In this document: positions 7,743 to 17,101 of the stretch, piece after piece
Numbering within the stretch: the first letter of the stretch is position 1
Layout of the letters: each line of letters starts with the position of its first letter
Origin: G965276675 sp965276675
GTDB taxonomy: Bacteria > Acidobacteriota > Terriglobia > Terriglobales > Acidobacteriaceae
Reading direction: 5' to 3'
Length of the DNA: 64,000 nucleotides
NCBI GenBank assembly: GCA_965276675.1
Contig: OZ255624.1
Span: forward strand, 930,001-994,000
Notes under the pieces: model-generated
Seen by the model: the letters and a program-made list of their open reading frames with translations, nothing else
The model's database searches: none
What the model was told of the DNA's origin: nothing
Made by a program: the position numbers and the translations under genes

Positions 7743-9182
7743 TTGGGACGCCCCCCGATAACCCGTAAACAGTTAACCCGTAGACAGCTTTTGCGCGAGG
7801 CAGGGGCCGCTGGTGTCGTGGCCCTGGGCGCGCCAGCGGCCGCGCTTGGACTGCAGAATGAGCCACAGGCGCCTCCCACCCGCGGCGGTGCTGCGCCTAA
7901 GCCAGAAGAGCAGACGGCGGAGGCATACCGGCACCCTCCCGGCGTCTTTATCAACCGCCCGCTCACGCAAATTTCAAAGAAGGCGGAGGCGCTGCTGGAC
8001 GATATGGAGGGGCGCAACTGCGACTTCTTTTTTAACGAGGCGAATCCGAAGACGGGACTGGTGCGCGACCGTGCGCCATCGCAGGGGCGGTCGGTGAGCC
8101 GCGTGGCGTCGATTGCGTCTACCGGTTTCGGGCTGAGCGCCATGTGTATCGCGGCTAAACGCAACTACCTGCGCAAGATCGATTGCGAGCAGCGCGTGGA
8201 GAAGACGCTGGCCTTCCTGCTGAACGACTGCCCGCACGAGCACGGCTTCCTTTACCACTTCATCGACATCGAGAGCGGGCAGCGGATGTTCTCAAGCGAG
8301 TTGTCGTCCATCGACACCGCGCTGCTGATGTGCGGGATTCTGCACTGCCGGCAATATTTCGCGGGAAATTCACGGATCGAAGCGCTGGCCACGACACTCT
8401 ACCGCCGTGTGGACTGGCAATGGATGATGAACAGTGGCGAGACGCTCTCGATGGGCTGGCTGCCGGACCAGGGCTTCTTGAAGCATCGCTGGGACATCTA
8501 CGCCGAGTTGACCACGATGTACCTGATGGCCATCGGTTCGCCCACGCATCCGGTGCCGGCGACGAGCTGGGATGTGCTGCAGCGCCCTATATTTCCGTAC
8601 GGCGGCATCGACTACATTACCGGCGTGGCGCCGCTGTTCATTCATCAGTACCCGCATGCTTGGTGCGATTATCGCGATCTGCGCGACAAGCACGCGAACT
8701 ACTTTACCAACTCCATTGCGGCGACGCGGGCGCACCAGTTGTGGTGCCTGGTGCTGGGGCAGAAGTTCAACTGGATCGATCAGGATATGTGGGGCATCTC
8801 GGCTTCGGATTCACGGCAGGGTTATCGCGTGTGGGGTGGGCCGCCGGCTATCGGGCCGCTGGACGGAACGCTGGTGCCGTGTGCCTGCGCGGGATCGCTG
8901 GTCTTCTTGCCGGCCGAGTGCGCGCATGTGCTGGAGACGATGAAAGACCGGTTTGGCGACAAGGTGTATCACCGCTACGGCTTTGTGGACGCATTTCAGC
9001 CGAAGGCGGGGTGGTTCGCCGACGACGTCATCGGCATCGATGTGGGGATTGGGCTGCTGATGGCGGAGAACCTGCGGACCGGTTTTGTGTGGGAGTACTT
9101 CATGAAGAACCGGGAGATCGGGCACGCGATGCGCGAGTGCACCTTCCATTCGGATCCGGACGCAAACTCCCAGGTGTTGTAG
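7743..9182 (+). CDS. Tat-exported glycoamylase-like protein (GH144-type)
   Basis: 479 residues. The N-terminus has a twin-arginine signal, TRRQLLREAGAAGVVALG, so the protein is exported folded. The body resembles the glycoamylase-like domain (PF10091), typical of beta-1,2-glucan-active GH144 enzymes: FFFNEANPKTGLVRDRAP near the start of the domain, SSIDTALLMCGILHCRQYF, WGISASDSRQGYRVWGGPP, and HRYGFVDAFQ followed by WFADDVIGIDVGIGLLMAEN. The start is a TTG at 7743: an in-frame stop lies 18 bases upstream and no later start preserves the signal. It lies 53 bases before the GH15 gene and may share its transcript. Activity on a specific glucan is inferred only. Confidence 0.75.
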   Translation: MGRPPITRKQLTRRQLLREAGAAGVVALGAPAAALGLQNEPQAPPTRGGAAPKPEEQTAEAYRHPPGVFINRPLTQISKKAEALLDDMEGRNCDFFFNEANPKTGLVRDRAPSQGRSVSRVASIASTGFGLSAMCIAAKRNYLRKIDCEQRVEKTLAFLLNDCPHEHGFLYHFIDIESGQRMFSSELSSIDTALLMCGILHCRQYFAGNSRIEALATTLYRRVDWQWMMNSGETLSMGWLPDQGFLKHRWDIYAELTTMYLMAIGSPTHPVPATSWDVLQRPIFPYGGIDYITGVAPLFIHQYPHAWCDYRDLRDKHANYFTNSIAATRAHQLWCLVLGQKFNWIDQDMWGISASDSRQGYRVWGGPPAIGPLDGTLVPCACAGSLVFLPAECAHVLETMKDRFGDKVYHRYGFVDAFQPKAGWFADDVIGIDVGIGLLMAENLRTGFVWEYFMKNREIGHAMRECTFHSDPDANSQVL

Positions 9183-9235
9183 ATAGCGAGTCAGCGAGTT
9201 AGCAAAAGCTAGTTAGGGCAGAGCGGGTGTAAGGG

Positions 9236-11698
9236 ATGGCGGAGCAGAAGCTGGTGTATCGCTGGATCGATGGGCAGGGCGCGGCGTTTGGAGCGCCAGG
9301 GTTGCCGCCGCGGTGGACCTCGAGCGCAAAAGATGTAGTGGCGACGGCGTATTCCACCGCCAGCAGGATCTGGTTCACGGCATCGCACGGCGTGATCGAT
9401 GAGATTTACTTTCCGACGATCGACCGTCCGCAGACCCGCGATCTGGAGCTGCTGATCACGGATGGCGAGAGCTTTGCGCATGAAGAGAAGCGCGACCTGG
9501 AGCACAGTTTTGAGTACATCAGCGGATGTGCGCCGGCGGTGCGGCTGCGCAACCGCGATCCGGAGGGCCGTTACACGATCGTGAAAGAGGTGCTCAGCGA
9601 CCCGCATACGCCGGTCTTGCTGATGCACGTGAAGGTAGAGGCCAAGCCCGAGCTGCTGCGCAAATTGAAAGTGTATGCGCTGCTGGCGCCGCACTTGGAG
9701 GTGGGGGGAGCGCACAACTCCGCCCGGGTGCTGGATGTGGCCGGCCGGCGGGTGGTGCTGGCCTGGAAGGAACAATCGCAGGAGAGCACGGCTCTGGTGC
9801 TGGCGGCGGACTGCGGCTTCGAGCGGGCGAGTTGCGGCTTTGTGGGAGCGAGCGATGGCTGGCAGGACGTGATGGCTAACCTGGGCATGCGCTGGGAGTT
9901 TGGGTCGGCACTGGACGGAAACATCGCGATGACCGGGGAGATCGATCTCGCAAAAAATCCGGAGTTCACCATCGCGGTGGGCTTTGGAGGTGGGGCGCAT
10001 TCCGCGCTGACGAGCGCCGTGGGTGCGCTGAATATCCCATTTGAGACGCACACCAAGCGGTTTATCGAGCAGTGGGAGCGAGTCAGTGTGCCAACGGCGC
10101 TGGCGAAGAAGTCCGGCGACAAGGGCAGACTGCTGAAGACCAGTTACAGCGTGCTGCTGGCGCACGAAGACAAGACCTTTGCCGGGGCGTTCATTGCGTC
10201 GGCCTCGATCCCTTGGGGGCAGTCCAAGGGCGATGCGGACCTGGGCGGCTATCACCTGGTCTGGACGCGAGACATGGTGCAGTCGGCCACGGCACTGCTG
10301 GCCTGCGGGCGCAAAGAGACGGCGCGGCGCGCGCTGGTCTACCTGGCGTGCACGCAGGAGCCGGATGGCGGATTCGCGCAGAACTTCTGGGTGGACGGCA
10401 CCCCGTACTGGTCTGGCGTGCAGCTGGACGAGACAGCCTTCCCCATCGTTCTGGCATGGCGGCTGTGGAAGGAAGAGGCGCTGGGCGGCTTTGACATCTT
10501 CCCATTTGCCGAGCGGGCAGCGGGCTTCCTGCTGCGGCACGCGCCGGTAACACAGCAGGAGCGCTGGGAGGAGGTGGCGGGCTACTCGCCGTCGACGCTG
10601 GCGATCGTGATCACAGCACTGGTGTGCGCAGGGGACATCGCGCGCGCGGCCGGAGCCGTGGAGCTGGCGCGTTGTCTGGAGGAGCAGGCCGACTGGCTGG
10701 AGTCGCACCTGGAGGACTGGACGGTGACCAACGATGGCGTTCTGCTGCCCGAGGTCAAGCGGCACTACATGCGGGTGCGACCGCCGGAGGCGGGAGATCC
10801 TTATACGCGCGAGGGCGCCGGAACGGAAAAGATCAGAATCGCGAACCGCGCGCCGGGGGAGCAATCGGAGTTTGAGGCCCGGGAGATTATCGATGGCGGC
10901 TTCCTGGAACTGGTGCGGTATGGAATTCGCCGGGCTGACGACCCGCTGATGGTGGATACGCTGAAGGTGGTGGATGCGGTGATCAAGCGGGAGCTGCCGC
11001 AGGGTCCAGGGTACCGGCGCTACAACCACGACGGCTATGGGCAGCGCGCAGATGGCGGCCCCTTTGACGGATGGGGCCAGGGACGGGCGTGGCCTCTGCT
11101 GACCGGGGAACGTGCGCACTATGAGATCGCCGCGGGCGGCAAGGTGAAGCCGCTGATCGAACTGATGGAAGGCGTGTGTTCGGCGGGCGGCATGCTGCCG
11201 GAGCAGGTCTGGGATGCCGCGGACCTGCCGGACAGGGGCATGATCTGCGGTCAGCCGTCTGGGTCGGCGATGCCGCTGGTGTGGGCGCATGCGGAGTATG
11301 TGAAGCTGCTGCGTTCGGCGACGGATGGGAAGGTCTTCGACCGGGTAGCAGTGGTGGAAGAGCGGTACTGCAAGAAGAAGTCCCGCTCGAGGAAGCGATC
11401 TGAATCACAGTCAGGTATCGAAGTGTGGCGGCTGGATCGGCAGGTACGCAGCATGGGACGCGGCCGACGCCTGCGGGTGGAGAGCGAGGCGCACTTCCAC
11501 CTGCTGTGGAGCGCGGACAACTGGGCCACGTCGCACCGGGTAGAAAGCAAGGCGGTGGGGTATGCGGGTTTTTTTGCCGATGCCGATCCGGATGGCCAGT
11601 CGGAAAACCAGCCGGTTGAGCGCGTGGTGTTTACGCTGTATTGGCCGGAGGGCGATCGCTGGGAGGGCAGGAATTATGAGGTCGCGGTCGAGCCGTAG
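9236..11698 (+). CDS. Glucoamylase / glucodextranase, GH15 family
   Basis: 820 residues; releases beta-D-glucose from non-reducing ends of alpha-glucans by inversion. An N-terminal beta-sandwich (about 1-270, containing GVIDEIYFPTIDRPQTRDLE) precedes the (alpha/alpha)6 catalytic barrel. Catalytic acid: Glu445 or 446 in QERWEEVAGYSPST. Catalytic base: Glu656 in MLPEQVWDA. LVWTRDMVQSATALLA marks the substrate-binding region. No signal peptide is visible, so it probably acts in the cytoplasm on storage or imported glucan. A C-terminal extension (about 700-820), partly basic (KKKSRSRKRS), follows the barrel. Downstream lie the sugar-phosphate genes, so freed glucose has an immediate route through glucokinase. 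Confidence 0.9.
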   Translation: MAEQKLVYRWIDGQGAAFGAPGLPPRWTSSAKDVVATAYSTASRIWFTASHGVIDEIYFPTIDRPQTRDLELLITDGESFAHEEKRDLEHSFEYISGCAPAVRLRNRDPEGRYTIVKEVLSDPHTPVLLMHVKVEAKPELLRKLKVYALLAPHLEVGGAHNSARVLDVAGRRVVLAWKEQSQESTALVLAADCGFERASCGFVGASDGWQDVMANLGMRWEFGSALDGNIAMTGEIDLAKNPEFTIAVGFGGGAHSALTSAVGALNIPFETHTKRFIEQWERVSVPTALAKKSGDKGRLLKTSYSVLLAHEDKTFAGAFIASASIPWGQSKGDADLGGYHLVWTRDMVQSATALLACGRKETARRALVYLACTQEPDGGFAQNFWVDGTPYWSGVQLDETAFPIVLAWRLWKEEALGGFDIFPFAERAAGFLLRHAPVTQQERWEEVAGYSPSTLAIVITALVCAGDIARAAGAVELARCLEEQADWLESHLEDWTVTNDGVLLPEVKRHYMRVRPPEAGDPYTREGAGTEKIRIANRAPGEQSEFEAREIIDGGFLELVRYGIRRADDPLMVDTLKVVDAVIKRELPQGPGYRRYNHDGYGQRADGGPFDGWGQGRAWPLLTGERAHYEIAAGGKVKPLIELMEGVCSAGGMLPEQVWDAADLPDRGMICGQPSGSAMPLVWAHAEYVKLLRSATDGKVFDRVAVVEERYCKKKSRSRKRSESQSGIEVWRLDRQVRSMGRGRRLRVESEAHFHLLWSADNWATSHRVESKAVGYAGFFADADPDGQSENQPVERVVFTLYWPEGDRWEGRNYEVAVEP

Positions 11699-11911
11699 CG
11701 CGCGCGTGTTGAGAAAAGAGACGATCTGCCGTCGCATCCGAACTGGTTCATGTCATCTCAGTAGCAGCGGGGATGTACCCGTCGCGGAGCGATGGCCCAG
11801 CCAGCGCCGTTGAAGGCGCCCAGTCATAAAGCATGTGTATGGCGGTTGTAGACTTGGACGGGCAACAGAAGCTGGCGCGAGAATGAAAGCCGAAAGGGAA
11901 GAAAGACAGAT

Positions 11912-13969
11912 ATGAGTGATACCGAGCAGGGTGCAATCAATGCACTGCGATTCCTCGCAGTGGACGCGGTGGATAAGGCGAAGAGCGGACATCCCGGAGC
12001 GCCGCTGGGCGATGCGCCCATTGCGTACCTCCTCTTTCACAAGTACATGCGGCACAACCCGAAGGACTCGCAGTGGGCGAACCGCGACCGCTTTGTGATG
12101 TCAAACGGGCACGCGTCGGCGCTGCTGTATGGCGTGCTGCACCTTTCCGGCTATGACGTCACCATCGACGACCTGAAGAACTTCCGCCAGTGGGGCTCGC
12201 GGACGCCGGGGCATCCGGAGTACGGCGATACCGATGGTGTCGAGGTCACGACGGGACCGCTGGGACAGGGCTTTGCGATGGGCGTGGGCATGGCCGTCGC
12301 CGAGCGGCACCTGGCGGCTCGGTTCAACAAGCCAGGTTACGAGATCGTCGACCACTACACGTACGTGATGTGTTCGGACGGCGACCTGATGGAAGGCGTC
12401 TCGCATGAGACGGCATCGCTGGCCGGCACGCTGGGCCTAGGCAAGATGATCTATCTCTACGACGACAACCTGATCTCGCTCGATGGTCCGACGGAGTTGT
12501 CATTTACCGAAGATGTGCTGAAGCGCTTTGACGCATATCACTGGCACACGCAGATCGTCGAAGACGGCAACGATCTCGAGGCGATCTCCAAGGCCATCGA
12601 AGCAGCGAAGACAGTGACGGACAAACCGTCCATGATCGCGGTGCGGACGGTGATCGGCTATGGCTCTCCGGTGGCGGGAACCAGCAAGGCACATGGTGAG
12701 GCGCTGGGCGCCGAGAACACCAAGGCGACGAAAGATAAGCTGGGCTGGCCGGACGACAAGTCCTTCTATGTGCCAGACGAGATTGCGAAGTACTGGCTGG
12801 AGACGGTCGACCGCGGCGCGAAGTTCGAAGAGGAGTGGAAAGCGAAGTTCGCCAAGTACAAGACGGAAAACCCGGAGCTGGCGGCAGAGTTTGAGCGCGT
12901 GATGTATGCCAAGGCGCTGCCCGACGGCTGGGCCAAGAGCCTGCCGGTCTTCCCGGCAGACGGCAAGCCAGTGGCGACGCGCACTGCCGGAAACACGGTG
13001 ATGAATGCGTTTGCGTCCAAGGTGCCGGAGTTCTTTGGCGGCGCGGCCGATCTGTCGACCTCAACCAAGACGGTGATCAAGGATGGGGGCAACTTCCATC
13101 TCGATCCCGCCGGCCGCAATATGTACTTTGGCGTGCGCGAGTTTGGCATGTGCGCGATGGTCAACGGCATGGCGGTGCATGGGGGCGTGATCCCATACGG
13201 CTCCACCTTCTTCGTCTTCACCGACTATTGCAAGCCGGCGCTCCGGCTGGCGGCGATCATGAAGTCGCACTCGATCTTTGTCTTTACGCACGATTCGATT
13301 GGTCTGGGCGAAGACGGCCCGACACACCAGCCGATCGAGCACCTGATGATGCTGCGCGCGGTGCCCAACCTGATCGACCTGCGGCCGGCGGATGCGAACG
13401 AGACGGCGGCCTGCTGGAAGATTGCGCTTGAGGCTCATGCTCCATCGTTCTTTGCGCTGTCGCGGCAGGACCTGCCGATCCTGGATGCGGCGAAGCTGAA
13501 CGTAATGGAGAACGTGGCCAAGGGCGCGTACATCGTGGAGCAAGGTGGGGAGTCGCCGGATCTGCTGATTGTGGGCACGGGCGCCGAGGTGTGGCCGGCG
13601 ATCGAAGCAGCGAAGAAGTTCAAGGACGAGGGCACGAATGTCCGCGTGATCTCGATGCCGAGCTGGCGGCTCTTTGAGCAGCAATCGGAGGAGTACAAAG
13701 ACTCGATCTTCCCGGATCACCTACCGAAGCTGGCAGTTGAAGCGGGCTCGCCGCTCGGATGGTGGAAGTGGGTGGGACGTCACGGCGACGTGATCGGCAT
13801 GGACCGCTTTGGCGCGTCGGCTCCGGGCACGACGGTCTTGGAGAAGTTTGGCTTCAATGCCGAGGGCGTCTACAAGCGGGCGAAGGCGCTGCTCGAGCGC
13901 AACAAAAACACCGGCTCGCACTCGCCAGAGAAGGGCACTGTGGCTGGATCGAAGGATGCGGGGCACTGA
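11912..13969 (+). CDS. tkt: Transketolase
   Basis: 685-residue thiamine-diphosphate enzyme moving two-carbon units between sugar phosphates in the non-oxidative pentose phosphate pathway. Substrate-binding DKAKSGHPGAPLG and SNGHASALLYG sit near the N-terminus. The ThDP/Mg motif runs from SDGDLMEGVSHE (about 153) to YDDNLISLDG. FGVREFGMCAM (about 405-415) holds the Glu that activates the cofactor. AGAR..-type start site: GGGAAGAAAGACAGATATG. Length is normal for the family. Its stop overlaps the rpiB start by one base (TGATG), so the two are coupled, and the rest of the pathway genes follow in the same direction. Confidence 0.97.
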   Translation: MSDTEQGAINALRFLAVDAVDKAKSGHPGAPLGDAPIAYLLFHKYMRHNPKDSQWANRDRFVMSNGHASALLYGVLHLSGYDVTIDDLKNFRQWGSRTPGHPEYGDTDGVEVTTGPLGQGFAMGVGMAVAERHLAARFNKPGYEIVDHYTYVMCSDGDLMEGVSHETASLAGTLGLGKMIYLYDDNLISLDGPTELSFTEDVLKRFDAYHWHTQIVEDGNDLEAISKAIEAAKTVTDKPSMIAVRTVIGYGSPVAGTSKAHGEALGAENTKATKDKLGWPDDKSFYVPDEIAKYWLETVDRGAKFEEEWKAKFAKYKTENPELAAEFERVMYAKALPDGWAKSLPVFPADGKPVATRTAGNTVMNAFASKVPEFFGGAADLSTSTKTVIKDGGNFHLDPAGRNMYFGVREFGMCAMVNGMAVHGGVIPYGSTFFVFTDYCKPALRLAAIMKSHSIFVFTHDSIGLGEDGPTHQPIEHLMMLRAVPNLIDLRPADANETAACWKIALEAHAPSFFALSRQDLPILDAAKLNVMENVAKGAYIVEQGGESPDLLIVGTGAEVWPAIEAAKKFKDEGTNVRVISMPSWRLFEQQSEEYKDSIFPDHLPKLAVEAGSPLGWWKWVGRHGDVIGMDRFGASAPGTTVLEKFGFNAEGVYKRAKALLERNKNTGSHSPEKGTVAGSKDAGH

Positions 13970-14481
13970 TGAAGATTGCCATTGCATCGGATCACGCGGG
14001 GTTTGCTCTGAAAGAAGAGTTGCGGCCTTTTATCGAGAGCCTGGGTCACGAGGTGAGTGACCTGGGCGCGTATAGCCAGGAGCCATCGGATTATCCCGAC
14101 TTCGCCGAGAAGGTCGGCGAGGCGCTGAACCGCAATCAGGCGGAACGCGGTGTGCTGATCTGCGGTTCCGGAATAGGCGTGAGTGTCGCGGCCAACAAAA
14201 TTCCCGGCATCCGCGCCGGCATGTGCCACGACTGTTACTCCGCGCATCAGGGTGTGGAGCACGATGACATGAATGTGCTGGTGCTGGGTTCGCGCATTAT
14301 TGGTGGGGCGCTGGCGCATGACCTGGTCGTTACGTATCTCAAGGCGAAGTTCCAGGGAACGGAGCCGCGGTTTGTACGGCGTCTGAATAAAGTGAAGGCG
14401 ATCGAGCGGAAGTATATGCCGGCTGCGGCTGGACTGCGGCAGTCGCAAGCAGTGCCGGAGCCAGGCGCCAAAACAAATTAA
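13969..14481 (+). CDS. rpiB: Ribose-5-phosphate isomerase B
   Basis: 170 residues; interconverts ribulose-5-phosphate and ribose-5-phosphate. The start is the ATG that overlaps the transketolase stop; the longer upstream frame is an artefact. The family core is clear: MKIAIASDHAGFALKEEL, DLGAYSQEPSDYPDFAEKV, RGVLICGSGIGVSVAANK (phosphate-binding loop with the catalytic Cys) and DDMNVLVLGSRIIG. The C-terminal 20 residues are a variable tail. Coupled to tkt and 54 bases before gnd. Confidence 0.96.
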   Translation: MKIAIASDHAGFALKEELRPFIESLGHEVSDLGAYSQEPSDYPDFAEKVGEALNRNQAERGVLICGSGIGVSVAANKIPGIRAGMCHDCYSAHQGVEHDDMNVLVLGSRIIGGALAHDLVVTYLKAKFQGTEPRFVRRLNKVKAIERKYMPAAAGLRQSQAVPEPGAKTN

Positions 14482-14535
14482 TGCGACTCGGGCCAACACT
14501 ACAACATAGAAGAGAGAGCAAACGAGGAGATCGCG

Positions 14536-15441
14536 ATGGAGATGGGTTTAGTTGGTCTGGGTAAGATGGGTTTCAACATGGCATTGCGTCTCCAGGAGCA
14601 CGGCCATACGGTGGTCGGCTTCGATTTCAGCGAAGAGGTCACGAAGAAGTTGAGCGACGCAGGCTCCAAAGGCGTGAACTCGCTTGAGGCGATGGTCAAG
14701 GGACTGCAGGCGCCCCGCGTGATCTGGCTGATGGTGCCGTCGGGCGACCCGGTCGACCAGACGATGGCGAAGCTCGAGCCGATGATGGGGAAGGGCGACA
14801 TCTTTATCGATGGCGGCAACTCGAACTACAAGGACTCACAGCGCCGGGCCAAGGAGTGCAAGGAGAAAGGCTTCGAGTTCGTCGACTGCGGCACCTCGGG
14901 CGGTGTGTGGGGACTGAAAGAGGGCTATAGCATGATGGTGGGCGGCGCGGATGAGGCCGTGAACCACTGCAAGCCAATCTTCGAGGCGCTGGCGCCGGCG
15001 CCGAACCAGGGCTGGGGACATGTGGGTCCAGCGGGGGCCGGGCACTTCACCAAGATGGTGCACAATGCCATCGAGTACGGCATGATGCAGGCCTATGCCG
15101 AAGGTTTTTCGATCATGAAGGCCAAGGCCGAAATGCATCTGGATCTGGCGCAGATCGGCGAGATCTGGCGCTACGGTTCGGTGATCCGTTCGTGGCTGCT
15201 GGACCTGACGGTGGATGCGCTGCATAAGAATCCGGAGCTGAAGGGGTTGGAAGCGTATGTGCCGGATTCGGGCGAAGGGCGCTGGACGGTCTTTGAGGCG
15301 ATCGATCTGAATGTGGCGGCGCCGGTGATTACCGAGGCGCTGATCCGCCGCATCCGGTCGCGCGAGGAGAACAACTTCTCCGACCGCATGTTGTCCGTCA
15401 TGCGCAACGCCTTTGGCGGGCACGCGATGAAGATGGACTGA
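14536..15441 (+). CDS. gnd: 6-phosphogluconate dehydrogenase, short decarboxylating type
   Basis: 301 residues; oxidatively decarboxylates 6-phosphogluconate to ribulose-5-phosphate. This is the short form (about 300 residues, YqeC/GndA-like) rather than the 470-residue form. GLGKMGFNMALRLQ gives the dinucleotide fold, and the acidic FDFSEE at the end of the second strand favours NAD over NADP. VDCGTSGGVWGL and GAGHFTKMVHNAIEYGMMQA carry the substrate-binding and catalytic Lys residues. AACGAGGAGATCGCG gives a good ribosome site. Lies between rpiB and zwf. Confidence 0.95.
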   Translation: MEMGLVGLGKMGFNMALRLQEHGHTVVGFDFSEEVTKKLSDAGSKGVNSLEAMVKGLQAPRVIWLMVPSGDPVDQTMAKLEPMMGKGDIFIDGGNSNYKDSQRRAKECKEKGFEFVDCGTSGGVWGLKEGYSMMVGGADEAVNHCKPIFEALAPAPNQGWGHVGPAGAGHFTKMVHNAIEYGMMQAYAEGFSIMKAKAEMHLDLAQIGEIWRYGSVIRSWLLDLTVDALHKNPELKGLEAYVPDSGEGRWTVFEAIDLNVAAPVITEALIRRIRSREENNFSDRMLSVMRNAFGGHAMKMD

Positions 15442-15523
15442 GCGGCTTTGGGCCTAGGTGTGCTTTTGGAGCAGGGGCCCCGCTTAGCAAGACAGCAGAC
15501 GAAGAGCAGAAGAGAGGGAGCAG

Positions 15524-17065
15524 ATGGCTACGATTACCGAGGCTCATGTTTCGGCGGAAGACGCACGGGCACCTCGCCCAGGGGAGCGCGTTCCGGAACC
15601 GACGGTGGTGGTGATCTTTGGCGCGTCAGGAGACCTGACAAAACGCAAGCTGCTCCCGGCCTTGTACCACCTGGAGCAGAGCGGACTGTTGCCGCAGGAA
15701 TTTGCCGTGGTGGGAGTGGCGCGGCGGCCGCTGCAGGATGACTTTCCCGCCGACATGCGGGACGGCATACTGAAGTATGGTGGCGCGAAAGAGGGCGATC
15801 CAGGTGTGGACCGGTTCATCGGTAAGGTGGTGTACCACCAGATGAACTTTGACGACCAAGCTGGATACACGGCGCTGAACGACCTGCTTACGAAGATCGA
15901 CGGGGAGCACGGCACCAAGGGTAACCGGCTCTTCTATCTGGCGACCGCGCCCGAGTATTTCGCGGAGATCATTCACCAGCTTGGGCAGCACACGATGGCG
16001 CAGCCGGCGCACGGCACGGTGCACACCATCATCGAAAAGCCCTTTGGGCACGATCTGCAGTCAGCGCGCGAGTTGAACGATGACGTGAACAGCGTCTTTC
16101 GCGAGGAGCAGGTCTTCCGCATCGACCATTATCTCGGCAAAGAGACGGTGCAGAATATCCTGGTCTTCCGTTTTGCCAATGGCATCTTCGAGCCGATCTG
16201 GAATCGTAACTATGTCGATCACGTACAGATTACGGCGGTGGAGGAGATCGGCATCGAGGGCCGCGGGCCGTTTTACGAGACGGCTGGCGCGCTACGCGAT
16301 GTGGTGCAGAACCACGTGATGGAGCTGCTGTCGTTCGTGGCCATGGAGCCGCCGATCTCGTTTGGCGCGGACGCGCTGCGGCGGGAGAAGATCAAGGTGT
16401 GGCGGGCGATTCAGCTGATCGAAGACGCCGACACGGTGCGCGGGCAATACGGGCCGGGCACCGTGGGCGGCAAGCCGGTGAAGGGGTATCGGGAGGAGGA
16501 CCGTGTTAATCCGAACTCGAAAACCGAGACCTTTGCCGCGCTGAAGCTGGGAATCGACAACTGGCGCTGGGCCGGGGTGCCCTTCTACCTGCGCGCAGGC
16601 AAGCGGCTGGCTAAGCGGACGACCGAGATCACAATTCAGTTCAAGCAACCGCCGCAGTTGCTTTTTAAGGATGCGGCCCAAGGCAAGTGCAGCGAGATCC
16701 AGCCGAACCTGATCACCATGCGCATCCAGCCGGACGAGGGAATTGCGCTGCGCTTTGGAGCCAAGGTGCCGAGCCCGAATATGGAGGTCTGTCCGGTAAT
16801 CATGGACTTCAACTATGCGGCGGCGTTTGGGGTGAACTCCGCCAACGGGTATGAGCGGCTGCTGCTTGATGCAATGCTGGGGGATGGGACGCTGTTTGCG
16901 CATCGCGAGGGTGTGGAGACGACGTGGTCGCTACTGACGCCGGTGCTCGAGCATTGGGCTGCACAAGTGCCTGGAGACTTCCCGAATTACGCGAGCGGAA
17001 GCTGGGGTCCGAAGGAGGCCGATGAGTTGCTGGGGCGGGATGGACGAGCCTGGCGGAAGTTGTAA
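15524..17065 (+). CDS. zwf: Glucose-6-phosphate 1-dehydrogenase
   Basis: 513 residues; first oxidative step of the pentose phosphate pathway, making 6-phosphogluconolactone and NAD(P)H. The dinucleotide motif VIFGASGDLTKRKLLPALYH lies at about residues 29-48, the signature substrate/catalytic segment FRIDHYLGKETVQNIL at about 197-212, and EKPFGHD before it. FYLRAGKRLAKRTTEI is the conserved C-terminal substrate-contact region. About 25 extra residues precede the core. RBS GAGGGAGCAG. It is followed 36 bases later by pgl. Confidence 0.97.
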   Translation: MATITEAHVSAEDARAPRPGERVPEPTVVVIFGASGDLTKRKLLPALYHLEQSGLLPQEFAVVGVARRPLQDDFPADMRDGILKYGGAKEGDPGVDRFIGKVVYHQMNFDDQAGYTALNDLLTKIDGEHGTKGNRLFYLATAPEYFAEIIHQLGQHTMAQPAHGTVHTIIEKPFGHDLQSARELNDDVNSVFREEQVFRIDHYLGKETVQNILVFRFANGIFEPIWNRNYVDHVQITAVEEIGIEGRGPFYETAGALRDVVQNHVMELLSFVAMEPPISFGADALRREKIKVWRAIQLIEDADTVRGQYGPGTVGGKPVKGYREEDRVNPNSKTETFAALKLGIDNWRWAGVPFYLRAGKRLAKRTTEITIQFKQPPQLLFKDAAQGKCSEIQPNLITMRIQPDEGIALRFGAKVPSPNMEVCPVIMDFNYAAAFGVNSANGYERLLLDAMLGDGTLFAHREGVETTWSLLTPVLEHWAAQVPGDFPNYASGSWGPKEADELLGRDGRAWRKL

Positions 17066-17101
17066 TACCACAGGCTACTGACGAGTGATTTTTGGAGCGA
17101 G

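Noticed and set aside
7376..8164. 263-residue N-terminal extension of the sod frame
   Set aside because: Low-complexity Ser/Ala/Arg composition, overlaps the divergent glycoamylase-like gene, and a good ribosome site plus family N-terminus define the TTG start at 7375.
9209..11290. 693-residue minus-strand open frame
   Set aside because: Antisense to the GH15 gene; rich in Arg/His/Gln with no domain logic. High-GC coding DNA often leaves long antisense frames.
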